Shown here: piece by piece, positions 16,124-25,285 of the stretch
Layout: each line of letters begins with the position of its first letter
How positions within the stretch are numbered: the first letter of the stretch is position 1
Assembly: GCF_050107595.1 (NCBI RefSeq)
Contig: NZ_JBNILH010000014.1
Location: 25,041 to 89,040 of the forward strand
Direction: 5' to 3'
Length of the DNA stretch: 64,000 nt
Origin: Bacillus_AB infantis_C
GTDB lineage: Bacteria > Bacillota > Bacilli > Bacillales > Cytobacillaceae
The notes under the pieces: generated by a model
Database searches by the model: none
What the model was told of the DNA's origin: nothing
Seen by the model: only the letters and a program-made list of their open reading frames with translations
Translations under genes and position numbers: made by a program

Positions 16124-17299
16124 ATGGATAAACGTGTGTATCTTTTGACGATCGTTTCCTTTGTAGTGGGGATGGTCGAGCTTATTATAGGAGGGATCAT
16201 TGATCTGGTTGCGGCCGATCTTCATGTCAGCATCGGAAAGGCCGGACTTTTGATCAGTGTCTTCTCGATTGTATATGCTGTCGCAGCCCCGATTCTGCTG
16301 ACAGCGACCGGAGCTGTGGAAAGGAAGAAGCTGACGCTCATGGCCTTGCTCGTTTTCCTGGCAGGAAATATCCTGGCTTTCCTGAGTCCCAGTTATAGTA
16401 TTCTTTTTCTCGCAAGGGTCATATCCGCGGCAAGCGGATCTTTGCTTGTTGTGCTGTGCATCACGATTGCATCGAATATCGTGCAGGAAAAATACCGTGC
16501 GCGGGCGATCGGCATTGTGTTTATGGGTGTGAGCGCTTCCCTTGTTCTTGGGATCCCTGCGGGGCTTATGCTTGGAAATGAATTTGGCTGGAGGGCGCCG
16601 TTCCTGCTGATTGCAGTCCTGACTTGTTTGTCGATAGCAGGGGTGTACTTTTTCATGGACCGTATTGAACCGAAAGCTGCCATATCCATCAGGCAGATGT
16701 TCGCTGCCCTGAAGAACCGGAAGATTTTATTCGCCCAGCTGGCATCGTTCTTATTCTTAGCAGGGCACCTGACGCTGTATGGATATTTGACACCTTTTCT
16801 CAAAACAGTACTCGGCATGGACGGAAACTGGGTAAGCATCATGTATCTGCTGTTCGGCATTGCAGCGGTCGCCGGCGGCGGTGCAGGCGGATATCTTGCC
16901 GACCGCTTCGGGACAAAACCGACAATCCTGGCCATTATCATACTGTTTGCGGCTGCACTGTTTTCAATTCCGCATACTGCTTTTTCCCTTCCGCTTTTCA
17001 TTGCGGTCATGATTATCTGGAGCATGCTGAGCTGGGCAATTACACCGGCATTGCAAAGCTATTTGATAGAGTCTTCGCCGGAAACATCGGATATCCAGCA
17101 AAGCTTGAATAACTCAGCTCTGCACTTTGGGATTGCCTTTGGGTCTCTGATCGGGGGCATAGTAATTGAACAGGCTTCAGTCGAGTGGAACGCTTCGGCA
17201 GGAGGAGTCTTCATCCTCTTCGCGCTTGGCGCTGCCGCTGTCTCGATGGCAGGATTGAAGAGCAGGCGGCCGGCAAGAAGCAGCAGGCCGACCGTCTAG
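16124..17299 (+). CDS. MFS transporter (DHA1/AraJ-like)
   Basis: A 391-residue, 12-helix major facilitator. The start ATG 16124 has GAGAGGTG 6 bases upstream; a GTG at 16115 overlaps that site and is rejected. The loop after helix 2 is degenerate (TGAVERKKL). Motif LARVISAASGSLLVV (helix 4, with Arg) and the second-half motif GGYLADRFGTKP (about residues 260-271) are clear. It fits the drug:H+ antiporter-1 group, including AraJ and YdhP. It is adjacent to and divergent from the TrmB regulator, so export of the compound sensed by TrmB is a reasonable inference. A terminator follows. Confidence 0.87.
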   Translation: MDKRVYLLTIVSFVVGMVELIIGGIIDLVAADLHVSIGKAGLLISVFSIVYAVAAPILLTATGAVERKKLTLMALLVFLAGNILAFLSPSYSILFLARVISAASGSLLVVLCITIASNIVQEKYRARAIGIVFMGVSASLVLGIPAGLMLGNEFGWRAPFLLIAVLTCLSIAGVYFFMDRIEPKAAISIRQMFAALKNRKILFAQLASFLFLAGHLTLYGYLTPFLKTVLGMDGNWVSIMYLLFGIAAVAGGGAGGYLADRFGTKPTILAIIILFAAALFSIPHTAFSLPLFIAVMIIWSMLSWAITPALQSYLIESSPETSDIQQSLNNSALHFGIAFGSLIGGIVIEQASVEWNASAGGVFILFALGAAAVSMAGLKSRRPARSSRPTV

Positions 17300-17300
17300 C

Positions 17301-17340
17301 AAAAAGGGCCCGCCTGGTCTTCTTCCGGAAGGCCCTTTTC
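17301..17340. terminator. Terminator between MFS gene and cobalamin leader
   Basis: AAAAAGGGCC pairs with GGCCCTTTT across about 20 bases; A and T runs on both sides make it potentially bidirectional. Confidence 0.8.
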
Positions 17341-17397
17341 TGCTAGTTTTCAAGAAAAAATAGTGTATAATGGCGATAGCGGAAAATTTCATACATA

Positions 17398-17560
17398 TGC
17401 AGAAACAGGTGTTTTTCTTTGAAAGACTTAAAAGGGAAGTTGGTGCCATTCCAACGCGGTCCCGCCACTGTAAATGGGAGCAAGCTGCAGAAGCCACTGT
17501 ACAGGATGTATGGGAAGGCGCAGCAAGCATTGACCATGAGCCAGGAGACCTGCCTGATTC
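17398..17560 (+). ncRNA. Cobalamin (B12) riboswitch
   Basis: All core blocks are present: AGGTG near 17407, AAAAGGGAA near 17431, the invariant GGTGCCATTCCAACGCGG and CCCGCCACTGTAA (B12 box), GGAAGGCGCAGC and GAGCCAGGAGACCTGCC. A TATAAT at 17366-17371 is the probable -10. A strong terminator (17644-17679) follows before btuF, so control is by transcription termination, turning off the whole salvage operon when adenosylcobalamin is plentiful. Confidence 0.96.
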
Positions 17561-17643
17561 TTATGCACCCATAAACCTACGAGGATAGGGAGGTGTACGG
17601 CAGCCTTTTGGAATCTTTTATTTTGAATCTGCGCACGCCGTGC

Positions 17644-17679
17644 AAAGCATCTCCATGTTTATTGGGGATGCTTTTTTTG
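17644..17679 (+). terminator. Riboswitch-controlled terminator before btuF
   Basis: AAAGCATCTCC pairs with GGGGATGCTTT and is followed by a T run. Confidence 0.88.
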
Positions 17680-17763
17680 GTTCCGAAGGATGCTGGTCCC
17701 GTTTTGGGCATAAGATCTTTGCAGCATGAATTTTACGACACTTATTCTACAGGGGGATTTACC

Positions 17764-18735
17764 ATGAAAAAGCTTTATTCATTATTATTCAGCATGCTTT
17801 TGGCAGCGGGTATTCTGTCAGGCTGCGGCGATTCAGGGGCAGAGCCTGAAAAGGACAATGGCAGCAGCACTGAACAGACAGAGACAGAAACAGAAAAGGC
17901 TGAATTTCCGGTTACAATCACAGATGCCGCCGGTGAAGAAGTTGTCATTGAAGAAAAGCCGGAGAAGATTGTTTCCCTGATCCCAAGCAACACGGAAACT
18001 GCGTTTGCACTCGGTTTGGGAGAAGAAGTTGTTGGGGTATCTGATTATGATAATTATCCGGAAGAAACAGCAGATAAAGAAAAGATCGGCGCAATGGAAT
18101 TCAATGTTGAAAAAATCATCTCCCTTGGCCCGGACCTGGTTCTTGCACACGCTTCAAGCGCGTATAATTCAACAGCAGGATTGCAGCAGCTGAAAGATTC
18201 AGGCATCGCTGTGCTGGTTGTCAATGATGCCCAGAGCTTTGAACAGGTATATGAATCGATCGAGATGATCGGAACCGCTTCAGGCGCCAAGGAAGAAGCA
18301 GAAGAAGTGATTGCCGGCATGAAAGAGAAGATAGAGGCAATCAAAGAAAAAGCTGCTGCTGTAACAGAAAAGAAGAAAGTGTTTGTAGAGGTGTCTCCAG
18401 CGCCGGAGATTTATTCGCCTGGGAAAAATACATTCATGGATGAAATGCTTACGATGATTAATGCAGAGAATATTGTAAAAGAAGAAGGCTGGCCAAAGGT
18501 AGATCCTGAAGCGATCATCAAGGCAAATCCGGACGTAATCATTACTACTTCCGGCTACCGGAATGAAGATGCCGTTGCAGAGGTGCTTGCCCGTGAAGGC
18601 TGGCAAGATGTAAATGCCGTTAAAAACAAGCAGGTGTTCAGTGTGGATTCAGATACAGTAAGCCGCTCCGGCCCAAGGCTTGCTGAAGGAGTAGAGGAAT
18701 TTGCCAAAGCTGTCTATCCGGACGTATTTAAGTAA
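17764..18735 (+). CDS. btuF: Cobalamin/corrinoid ABC transporter substrate-binding lipoprotein
   Basis: A 323-residue lipoprotein. The start ATG 17764 follows AGGGGG by 7 bases; the longer open frame upstream runs through the riboswitch terminator and is not real. The signal peptide ends in a lipobox with Cys at residue 21 (GILSGCGDSG). An acidic, glutamate-rich linker leads into a helical-hinge periplasmic-binding fold (about residues 50-320), with KIVSLIPSNTETAFALGLG typical of BtuF. It captures corrinoids outside the membrane for BtuC/BtuD. It is the first gene behind the cobalamin riboswitch; its 3' end overlaps btuC by 35 bases. Confidence 0.95.
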   Translation: MKKLYSLLFSMLLAAGILSGCGDSGAEPEKDNGSSTEQTETETEKAEFPVTITDAAGEEVVIEEKPEKIVSLIPSNTETAFALGLGEEVVGVSDYDNYPEETADKEKIGAMEFNVEKIISLGPDLVLAHASSAYNSTAGLQQLKDSGIAVLVVNDAQSFEQVYESIEMIGTASGAKEEAEEVIAGMKEKIEAIKEKAAAVTEKKKVFVEVSPAPEIYSPGKNTFMDEMLTMINAENIVKEEGWPKVDPEAIIKANPDVIITTSGYRNEDAVAEVLAREGWQDVNAVKNKQVFSVDSDTVSRSGPRLAEGVEEFAKAVYPDVFK

Positions 18736-19762
18736 AAATAAGCTGTCAGCCTATGTGCTTGCAGCCGCTTTCCTTGTCCTGTGCATGCTGGTGGGGATTT
18801 CAATCGGTACAGTCTCTGTGCCGATTCCTTCTATCATTAATATAGTTGGATCTAAGCTTCTGCCGATTCAGCTTGATGCCTCGGTTGACCCGATGCACAG
18901 CAATATCGTGATGAATATCCGCCTGCCTCGGGTCATTCTTGCCGGGCTTGTAGGAGCTTCCCTTGCTATTGCGGGGGCAGCCTTCCAGGGCCTGCTGCGT
19001 AATCCGCTTGCAGATCCTTATACGCTGGGTGTTTCATCCGGTGCGTCTGTGGGTGCTGTGCTGGTGCTGTTTTTTCAAATATCTATCCCGTTTGCCGGAC
19101 TGTTTACGCTTCCTATTCTCAGTATGGTATTTTCATTCTTAACCATATTTGCCGTGCTGTTTTTTGCAAGAAGGATTGACAGGGCCATGAAGGTGGAGAC
19201 CATCATCCTGACAGGGATCATTGTCAGCTCCTTTCTGGGCGCGCTCATTTCGCTTATGATTGCCCTGACTGGCGAAGAGCTCAGGCAGATCATCGGCTGG
19301 ATCATGGGGAGCGTTTCGATGAGGGGATGGGCCTATATCCGCATTATCCTGCCGTTTTTCATAATAGGAAGCCTTCTGTTAATGATGAATGCGAAAGAGC
19401 TGAATGCTATGTCATTTGGAGAAGAACGGGCCCAGCATCTGGGTGTAAATGTGCAGAGAAGAAAAATGATGGTCCTTGTGGCGGGTTCCATTTTAACAGG
19501 CGCAGCCGTCGCAGTGTCAGGCACCATCGGCTTTGTCGGCCTCGTAATACCGCATCTGACAAGGCGGCTGTGGGGGCCAGACCATATCCATCTGCTGCCT
19601 TTGTCGATGATGACCGGCGCAGGCTTCCTGATTCTTGCCGACCTGGTCGCACGGACGGTCATCTCGCCGACAGAGCTGCCGATCGGCGTCATTACGAGCA
19701 TCATCGGAGCGCCTGTGTTTGCACTCATTTTGCTGAAAAGAAGAAATAGGAGGGCGGTCTGA
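18701..19762 (+). CDS. btuC: Cobalamin ABC transporter permease (FecCD family)
   Basis: A 353-residue permease with about ten membrane helices. Family motifs: LRLPRVILAGLVGASLAIAG-like segment (about residues 72-90), GAAFQGLLRNPLADPYTLG (about 89-107) and GTIGFVGLVIPH (about 274-285). TTG at 18701 is taken as the start because AAGGAG lies 9 bases before it, inside btuF. This long overlap, like the next ATGA junction, points to tight co-translation of btuFCD. It forms the membrane channel for corrinoid import. Confidence 0.94.
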   Translation: MPKLSIRTYLSKNKLSAYVLAAAFLVLCMLVGISIGTVSVPIPSIINIVGSKLLPIQLDASVDPMHSNIVMNIRLPRVILAGLVGASLAIAGAAFQGLLRNPLADPYTLGVSSGASVGAVLVLFFQISIPFAGLFTLPILSMVFSFLTIFAVLFFARRIDRAMKVETIILTGIIVSSFLGALISLMIALTGEELRQIIGWIMGSVSMRGWAYIRIILPFFIIGSLLLMMNAKELNAMSFGEERAQHLGVNVQRRKMMVLVAGSILTGAAVAVSGTIGFVGLVIPHLTRRLWGPDHIHLLPLSMMTGAGFLILADLVARTVISPTELPIGVITSIIGAPVFALILLKRRNRRAV

Positions 19763-21225
19763 TGCTGAGCATACAAGGATTGACCGGCGGCTACGCAGAC
19801 GAAAGCATTATTAAAGAGGTCAGTTTTTCAGTAGAAAAAGGGGAGCTGTTCGGCATCCTGGGCCCAAATGGAAGCGGAAAGACAACTCTCTTAAAAATGC
19901 TGAGCGGCATCCTCTCCTACAAGAGCGGGAGCATTTCTGTCAAAGGCAGGCCTTTGACGGAGTTCTCTGTGAAAGAGCTGGCAAAGGTCATTGCGGTGCT
20001 GCCGCAGCATTCATCACAGTCTTTTTCTTATACAGTCAAAGAAACGGTTTCTTTAGGCAGATATGCCCATCAGAAGGGATGGTTCCAGACCTGGTCTGAA
20101 GAGGATGAAAAGACCGTCCAGCGCGTGATGGAACAGACCCGGGTCGCAGAGTTCAAGGATCATTATATCCACGAGCTGTCCGGCGGGGAGAGGCAGCGGG
20201 TATTCCTTGCCCAGGCGCTGGCCCAGGAGCCTGAGATCCTGCTTCTGGACGAGCCGACCAACCATCTTGATCTGTCTTTCCAGAAAGAGCTGCTTGACCT
20301 GCTGCGGACATGGGCGAAGGAATGCGGGATGACTGTTGTTTCCATTTTCCATGATCTGAACCTTGCAGCACTGTATTGCGACAGGCTGCTTTTAATGGAA
20401 AACGGGAAGGTAGTCGCGGCAGATGTCCCGAATGAGGTGCTCCGCGAAGACCGGATCCGCACAGTCTATCAGACGGATATTATGAAGCATGCCCATCCTG
20501 CTGTCCCTGCCCCGCAGATGGCGATCCTGCCAGGGGATCCGAGTGCTGAACCGGCCGCTATTGGCGAAGAAGATGTCCAGGTATACAAAGACCATGTGCT
20601 TGTGAAATCTCCTTTCCCGCTCCGGACGATGTCCTCCGGGGTGGCAGGAGCAGGGGTCGGCTGGCACAGGCTGTTTGTTAACCGCCAGGTGCCGAACCAT
20701 TATGACTGCAGCGACCACCGGGCAGAAATGAAAGAATATTTGCGGGAAAACGGCTATGAGCCAGGCGAGACGGTCGGCATGATGACAGCTGTCCAGGTGG
20801 CCGACGCTAGCTATAGGCTCTATGAGTCCGATGGCTTTTCTCTCCTCGCAGTTGTCACCGCGGGAACAGGGAATGCTGTTGACGCTTCCCGCAGCGGCCT
20901 GCACAGCTTTGAATTTTCTCCAGGCACGATCAACACATGGATCTTCATCAACGGAAACCTGACGGAGGAAGCCTTCATTCAAAGCATCATGACAGCCACA
21001 GAAACAAAGGTAAAGGTGCTTCATGACCATCATATTGAGGATAAGGTGTCAGGCACCCTGGCGACAGGCACAAGCACAGACAGCATCCTGATTGCTGCTG
21101 CCCAGTCAGGGGAAAAGCTGGAGTTCGCAGGAACGATTACACCGCTTGGCAAGCTGATCAGCAGAGCAGTATATGACTGTACAGCTGAAGCGCTCCATAA
21201 ATACCGGAAGAGGGTGTCATCATGA
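19762..21225 (+). CDS. btuD: Fusion of cobalamin ABC ATPase (BtuD) and adenosylcobinamide amidohydrolase (CbiZ)
   Basis: A 487-residue two-domain protein. Residues 1 to about 245 are an ABC ATPase: Walker A GPNGSGKTTL (about 33-42), Q loop LPQHSS, signature LSGGERQR (about 140-147), Walker B ILLLDEPTNHLD (about 157-168) and the switch His in FHDLN. From about 275 to 487 is a CbiZ domain (KSPFPLRTMSSGVAGAGVGW, NRQVPNHYDC, VVTAGTGNAVDASR, TGTSTDSILIAAAQ), which cuts the aminopropanol or nucleotide-loop arm from salvaged (pseudo)cobinamides to give cobyric acid. The same fusion is known in B. subtilis YvrA. Import is thus coupled physically to remodelling. Confidence 0.94.
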   Translation: MLSIQGLTGGYADESIIKEVSFSVEKGELFGILGPNGSGKTTLLKMLSGILSYKSGSISVKGRPLTEFSVKELAKVIAVLPQHSSQSFSYTVKETVSLGRYAHQKGWFQTWSEEDEKTVQRVMEQTRVAEFKDHYIHELSGGERQRVFLAQALAQEPEILLLDEPTNHLDLSFQKELLDLLRTWAKECGMTVVSIFHDLNLAALYCDRLLLMENGKVVAADVPNEVLREDRIRTVYQTDIMKHAHPAVPAPQMAILPGDPSAEPAAIGEEDVQVYKDHVLVKSPFPLRTMSSGVAGAGVGWHRLFVNRQVPNHYDCSDHRAEMKEYLRENGYEPGETVGMMTAVQVADASYRLYESDGFSLLAVVTAGTGNAVDASRSGLHSFEFSPGTINTWIFINGNLTEEAFIQSIMTATETKVKVLHDHHIEDKVSGTLATGTSTDSILIAAAQSGEKLEFAGTITPLGKLISRAVYDCTAEALHKYRKRVSS

Positions 21226-22205
21226 TTGTTTTTCATCTGGCTGCCCTTACCCTTGCGTTTCTGCTGGATCTGCTTATTGGAGATCCGCCTAAATGGCCCC
21301 ATCCAGTCCGGTGGATCGGGTCATTTATTCTATTTTTGGATAAAAAATGGAACCGCGGCGGAAAGCGGAAGGTGAAAGGGGTAATCATGGTCCTGACTGT
21401 CCTTGGTGCTGTATTCCTTGCTGCAAGTGCCATTACATACACCGGCTATCACATCCATCCGCTGGCAGGAATCATAATCGAAGCTATCCTCATTTCCACC
21501 ACAATTGCACAAAAAAGCCTGAAGCAAGCGGCGCTCGAGGTCTATAATCCGCTTCATAGAGAAAACATATCTGAAGCACGCCTGAAGCTTTCCTATATTG
21601 TCGGGCGTGATACAGAAAAGCTGGAAGAGCCGGAAATTGTGAGAGGGACGGTGGAAACGGTTGCAGAAAATACGAGTGACGGGATAACTGCCCCTCTATT
21701 TTGGGCGCTTATCGGCGGAGCACCTTTGGCTCTCCTGTACCGTGCAGCCAATACCTGCGACTCCATGGCAGGCTACAAGAATGAAAAATATCTTGAATTT
21801 GGCTGGGCCTCTGCCCGGCTCGATGATCTGCTGAACTTCATTCCTGCCCGGCTGACCGGCCTCCTGATGCTGCTTGGGAAAAAGCCGGAGCATTCCAGCT
21901 TTAAGGAAGCATGGGACATTCTCCTCCGGGACAGCAGGAAGCATCCGAGCCCGAACAGCGGCTGGGGAGAAGCAGCAGCTGCAGCCTTGATGGGCGTCCA
22001 GCTCGGGGGCATCAATTACTATAAAGGGATCGTTTCTGACAGGGCAAGAATGGGTGACCCTATTGTTATCCTGGAAAAAGGCCATATATTGTCCGTCATT
22101 GAGATTATGAAAAGGACATCTTTATTATTTCTATTATTCTTATGGCTGGGGGGAATGCTCTTTGAATTGGCCGTCACATGGATCCAATCCGCAGCATTTA
22201 TTTAA
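21222..22205 (+). CDS. cbiB: Adenosylcobinamide-phosphate synthase
   Basis: A 327-residue membrane protein of the CbiB/CobD(synthase) family, which attaches (R)-1-amino-2-propanol phosphate to adenosylcobyric acid. Landmarks: LLDLLIGDPPKWPHPVRWIG (about residues 11-30), YIVGRDTEKL, ETVAENTSDGITAPLFWALIGG (about 147-168), YRAANTCDSMAGYKNE and DLLNFIPARLTGLL. It starts 4 bases before the end of the btuD-cbiZ gene and ends 44 bases inside the next, which encodes the enzyme that makes its aminopropanol-phosphate substrate. Confidence 0.95.
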   Translation: MIVFHLAALTLAFLLDLLIGDPPKWPHPVRWIGSFILFLDKKWNRGGKRKVKGVIMVLTVLGAVFLAASAITYTGYHIHPLAGIIIEAILISTTIAQKSLKQAALEVYNPLHRENISEARLKLSYIVGRDTEKLEEPEIVRGTVETVAENTSDGITAPLFWALIGGAPLALLYRAANTCDSMAGYKNEKYLEFGWASARLDDLLNFIPARLTGLLMLLGKKPEHSSFKEAWDILLRDSRKHPSPNSGWGEAAAAALMGVQLGGINYYKGIVSDRARMGDPIVILEKGHILSVIEIMKRTSLLFLLFLWLGGMLFELAVTWIQSAAFI

Positions 22206-23235
22206 GGCACTTGGGCTGGGGGAGCCATCGGAGCTGCTGGACTATAGTGCCAATATCAATCCTATGGGGCCGCCTGAACGGTTAAAGGCAGGCTGGCATC
22301 AATTTTTCGAGAATCTGCCGGTTTACCCTGATCCTTTTGCTGCAGACCTGACTGCAAGGCTTGCCCAAAAGGAAGGTGTCGGGAAGGAATATGTACTGGC
22401 CGGGAACGGTGCCTCTGAGCTGATTAGCCTTGCAGCGAGGCTTCTGGCCGGAAAAAAAGTCATCATCGTTCAGCCGGCTTTCTCTGAATATGAACAGGCC
22501 TGTGAGGTGAATGATTGCGAAATCAGCTATTTTCAGCTGGATGAGGGGGGCTGGGAGCTTGATGCAAAGAGGCTCTGCGAAGACGCCAAAATAGCTGATG
22601 CCCTGTTTCTCTGCAATCCTGCCAACCCGACAGGCAGATACTATGGCCGTGAAGATATCATTTCATTATTAGAGGGATGCCCTGAAACGCTCGTCATCGT
22701 AGATGAGGCATTTTATGACTTTCTACCGGAATATGAACCTCTCGTGCCGCTGCTTTCAGAATACAGGAACCTCATCCTGCTCCGGAGCATGACGAAGATG
22801 TTCAGCATCCCGGGCCTGCGGCTGGGCTATGCACTGGCAGACCCTGAGCTGATCAGGGGGATGGCCCGCTTTCAATACCATTGGAGCATCAACTCCGCTG
22901 CCCAGCAGGCAGGGCTGATTTGCCTGGATGAAGATCTATACATAGAGGAAACACAGATTTATATGGAAAAAGAAAGAAGAAGGCTCTTTAGCTTTTACAA
23001 GAATAAAGGCTTGCTCGTGTCCGAATCGAAAACCAATTTCTATCTTCTCCGTGACCCGGACCTTGGTGATCAGGAAAAGCTGTTTTACTTTTTGCTTGAA
23101 AAAGGGTTTGTCCCCCGCCATACCTATAACTTTCATGGGCTATCGGGACGCTGGCTGCGGTTTGCCATCAAAGGGCCAAAAGATAACCAAAAGCTGATGG
23201 AGGCGATCAACGAATGGACAGGTCAGAAGGACTGA
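22162..23235 (+). CDS. cobD: L-threonine-O-3-phosphate decarboxylase (PLP-dependent)
   Basis: A 357-residue fold-type I PLP enzyme related to histidinol-phosphate aminotransferase. The start region HGSNPQHLFKALGL and LLDYSANINPMGPP are typical of CobD. PLP contacts: FLCNPANPTGRY (about residues 149-160), VIVDEAFYDFLPE (about 178-190) and LRSMTKMFSIPGLRLGYAL with the Schiff-base lysine (about 213). It makes (R)-1-amino-2-propanol phosphate for CbiB. TTG at 22162 lies within cbiB. Its C-terminus overlaps cobU by 22 bases. Confidence 0.93.
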   Translation: MNWPSHGSNPQHLFKALGLGEPSELLDYSANINPMGPPERLKAGWHQFFENLPVYPDPFAADLTARLAQKEGVGKEYVLAGNGASELISLAARLLAGKKVIIVQPAFSEYEQACEVNDCEISYFQLDEGGWELDAKRLCEDAKIADALFLCNPANPTGRYYGREDIISLLEGCPETLVIVDEAFYDFLPEYEPLVPLLSEYRNLILLRSMTKMFSIPGLRLGYALADPELIRGMARFQYHWSINSAAQQAGLICLDEDLYIEETQIYMEKERRRLFSFYKNKGLLVSESKTNFYLLRDPDLGDQEKLFYFLLEKGFVPRHTYNFHGLSGRWLRFAIKGPKDNQKLMEAINEWTGQKD

Positions 23236-23789
23236 TATTCATCACAGGCGGCGTCCGCAGCGGCAAAAGCACCTTTGCGGAAAAAACAGCAGAGACCCGA
23301 GCCGCCTCCAATGGCCGTCTTCATTATATTGCGGCAGGGAAGAGCTCGGATGAAGAAATGGCCGAGCGGATCCTGCTGCATCAAAAGCAGCGGGATGAAA
23401 GCGGAAGCGGCTGGAGGACCTGGGAACAGCCTGCAGGAATAGGGGAGCTGGCTGCCGCTTTTACAAAGCAGGATGTGCTGCTTCTGGACTGCCTGACCAC
23501 TTTATTGAATAATGAATTATTCGGCACAGGCAGCAGGTGGGAGAGTCCGGCATTCCAGGAAGCGGTCAAGGAGCGGATCCTTGCTGATATCCAATCCCTG
23601 AATGAGAGTGCGGGAGCATTAATTATTGTCAGCAATGAAGTCCAGTATGAACCGATTGAAGCAGGGAGTGTGTCCCATATATACGCCAGGCTGCTTGGAC
23701 AGCTCCACCAGAGGATTGTGGGGATGGCAGTCCAGGCCTATCTTGTGGAAGCGGGGATCCCGCTTCTTATGAAAGGAAGGAAACCATGA
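23214..23789 (+). CDS. cobU: Adenosylcobinamide kinase / adenosylcobinamide-phosphate guanylyltransferase
   Basis: A 191-residue protein with the CobU layout: P-loop FITGGVRSGKSTFAEK (about residues 8-23), LHYIAAGKSSDEEMAERI, HQKQRDESGSGWRTWEQP (with the guanylylated His region), LLLDCLTTLLNNELF (about 82-96) and IIVSNEVQYEPI. It phosphorylates cobinamide and adds GMP to give AdoCbi-GDP. Full length compared with the family (about 180-190), in contrast to the shorter paralog at 26606. It overlaps both neighbours. Confidence 0.95.
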   Translation: MDRSEGLIFITGGVRSGKSTFAEKTAETRAASNGRLHYIAAGKSSDEEMAERILLHQKQRDESGSGWRTWEQPAGIGELAAAFTKQDVLLLDCLTTLLNNELFGTGSRWESPAFQEAVKERILADIQSLNESAGALIIVSNEVQYEPIEAGSVSHIYARLLGQLHQRIVGMAVQAYLVEAGIPLLMKGRKP

Positions 23790-25285
23790 AAGGCATCATG
23801 ATACAGGGAACGGCTTCAGATGTGGGGAAAAGCTTTATCGCTACTGCTCTCTGCCGGCTGCTGTCCAATGAAGGCCTCAGGGTGGCGCCGTTCAAGTCTC
23901 AGAATATGTCCAATAATTCCTATGCGACGGCGGACGGCAGGGAAATCGGCCGGGCACAGGGCATTCAGGCAGAGGCGGCGAGGACTGAAGCAACAGTCTG
24001 GATGAACCCGATCCTGCTGAAGCCGAAATCTGATATGAGCTCAGAGGTGGTCCTGCTCGGAAAGGCTGTTCAAACCTATTCCGGCCGCAGCTACCGTGAG
24101 AATTTCTATGAAAAGGGCCTGGCTGTGATCCAGGAATCATTGAAGAAGCTTGAAGCCGATTTTGATGTCATTGTTGCAGAGGGTGCCGGGAGTCCGGTAG
24201 AACTCAACCTGAAGGATCGGGAGCTGGTCAATATGAAGGTGGCCGATCTTGCTGATATCCCCGTCATCCTGGCAGCGGATATCGACCGCGGAGGCGTGTT
24301 CGCAAGCATCATCGGCACCCTTGAGCTGCTCACGCCTGAAGAGAGGCTGCGGGTGAAGGGTTTGATCATCAATAAGTTCAGGGGCGACCCGGATTTGTTT
24401 GCGGACGGCATCTCCTGGCTGGAGGAGCGGACAGGGATTCCTGTTCTCGGCGTTCTTCCCCATCTTGAAAACCATATGATTGATGGAGAAGATTCCCTTT
24501 CCCTCGAGGGCGGTTTTTACAAAAGGGCTGGAGGAAGGATTGATATTGCCGTGATCCGGCTGCCGTATATTTCGAATTACAGTGATATTGAACCTTTTTT
24601 CTACGAGGAAGATGTGTCAGTGCGCTGGGTGAAGGATGCAGCGGAGTTTGGAGAACCGGATGCCGTCATTATCCCCGGGACAAAGAGTACGATCCATGAT
24701 CTGCAGTTTCTGAAATCTTCCGGCCTGGACCGTTCTATTGCCTGTTTTGCTGGGGAAGGCGGCAGGATTGCCGGTATATGCGGCGGCTACCAGATGCTTG
24801 GGGAGCAGCTGTATGATCCTGAAGGGACCGACAGCGGTATGAAAGGCTTTAAAGAAAAGGGGCTGTGCCTGATTGCGGCTGATACGACCTTTTTCAGTGA
24901 AAAAATAACCGTCCAGGTGAAGGGTACGTACATGCCATCTGCAGGGTTTGGCAGCGGCAGTGTTGAAGGATATGAGATTCATCTTGGCCAAACAGCCAAA
25001 AAGGGCATAGATACAGGCAGGAGTTTATTTTTAATGGAAGATGGCCGGGAGGAAGGCTATAGCGGCGGAACAATAATCGGTACCTATCTGCACCATGTTT
25101 TTCATAACGACAGCTTCAGAAACAGATGGCTTGGCAGCATCCGGAAGGAAAAAGGCCTGCCGCAAAAGGAGCCTGTACGGATCGGAGACATGAAGGACGA
25201 ACGTTTTGAGAAACTCGCCAATGAGGCAAGGCAGCATCTTCAGTGGGACAAAATCAAAGAAATAATAGGATATGAAAAAGCATGA
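23786..25285 (+). CDS. cobQ: Cobyric acid synthase
   Basis: A 499-residue amidotransferase that amidates adenosylcobyrinic a,c-diamide to cobyric acid. N-terminal ATPase domain: MIQGTASDVGKSFIATALCR (P-loop, about residues 5-24), KSQNMSNNS and LAADIDRGGVFASI. C-terminal class I glutaminase-like domain: IAGICGGYQMLG with the nucleophile Cys (about 333) and GTYLHHVFHN with the His (about 435). In an operon without ring-synthesis genes it may act on scavenged incomplete corrinoids. Junctions with cobU and cobS are both ATGA overlaps. Confidence 0.95.
   Translation: MKGIMIQGTASDVGKSFIATALCRLLSNEGLRVAPFKSQNMSNNSYATADGREIGRAQGIQAEAARTEATVWMNPILLKPKSDMSSEVVLLGKAVQTYSGRSYRENFYEKGLAVIQESLKKLEADFDVIVAEGAGSPVELNLKDRELVNMKVADLADIPVILAADIDRGGVFASIIGTLELLTPEERLRVKGLIINKFRGDPDLFADGISWLEERTGIPVLGVLPHLENHMIDGEDSLSLEGGFYKRAGGRIDIAVIRLPYISNYSDIEPFFYEEDVSVRWVKDAAEFGEPDAVIIPGTKSTIHDLQFLKSSGLDRSIACFAGEGGRIAGICGGYQMLGEQLYDPEGTDSGMKGFKEKGLCLIAADTTFFSEKITVQVKGTYMPSAGFGSGSVEGYEIHLGQTAKKGIDTGRSLFLMEDGREEGYSGGTIIGTYLHHVFHNDSFRNRWLGSIRKEKGLPQKEPVRIGDMKDERFEKLANEARQHLQWDKIKEIIGYEKA

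Noticed and set aside
17593..17763. N-terminal extension of BtuF
   Set aside because: The open frame extends through the riboswitch terminator; the lipoprotein signal and RBS place the start at 17764.
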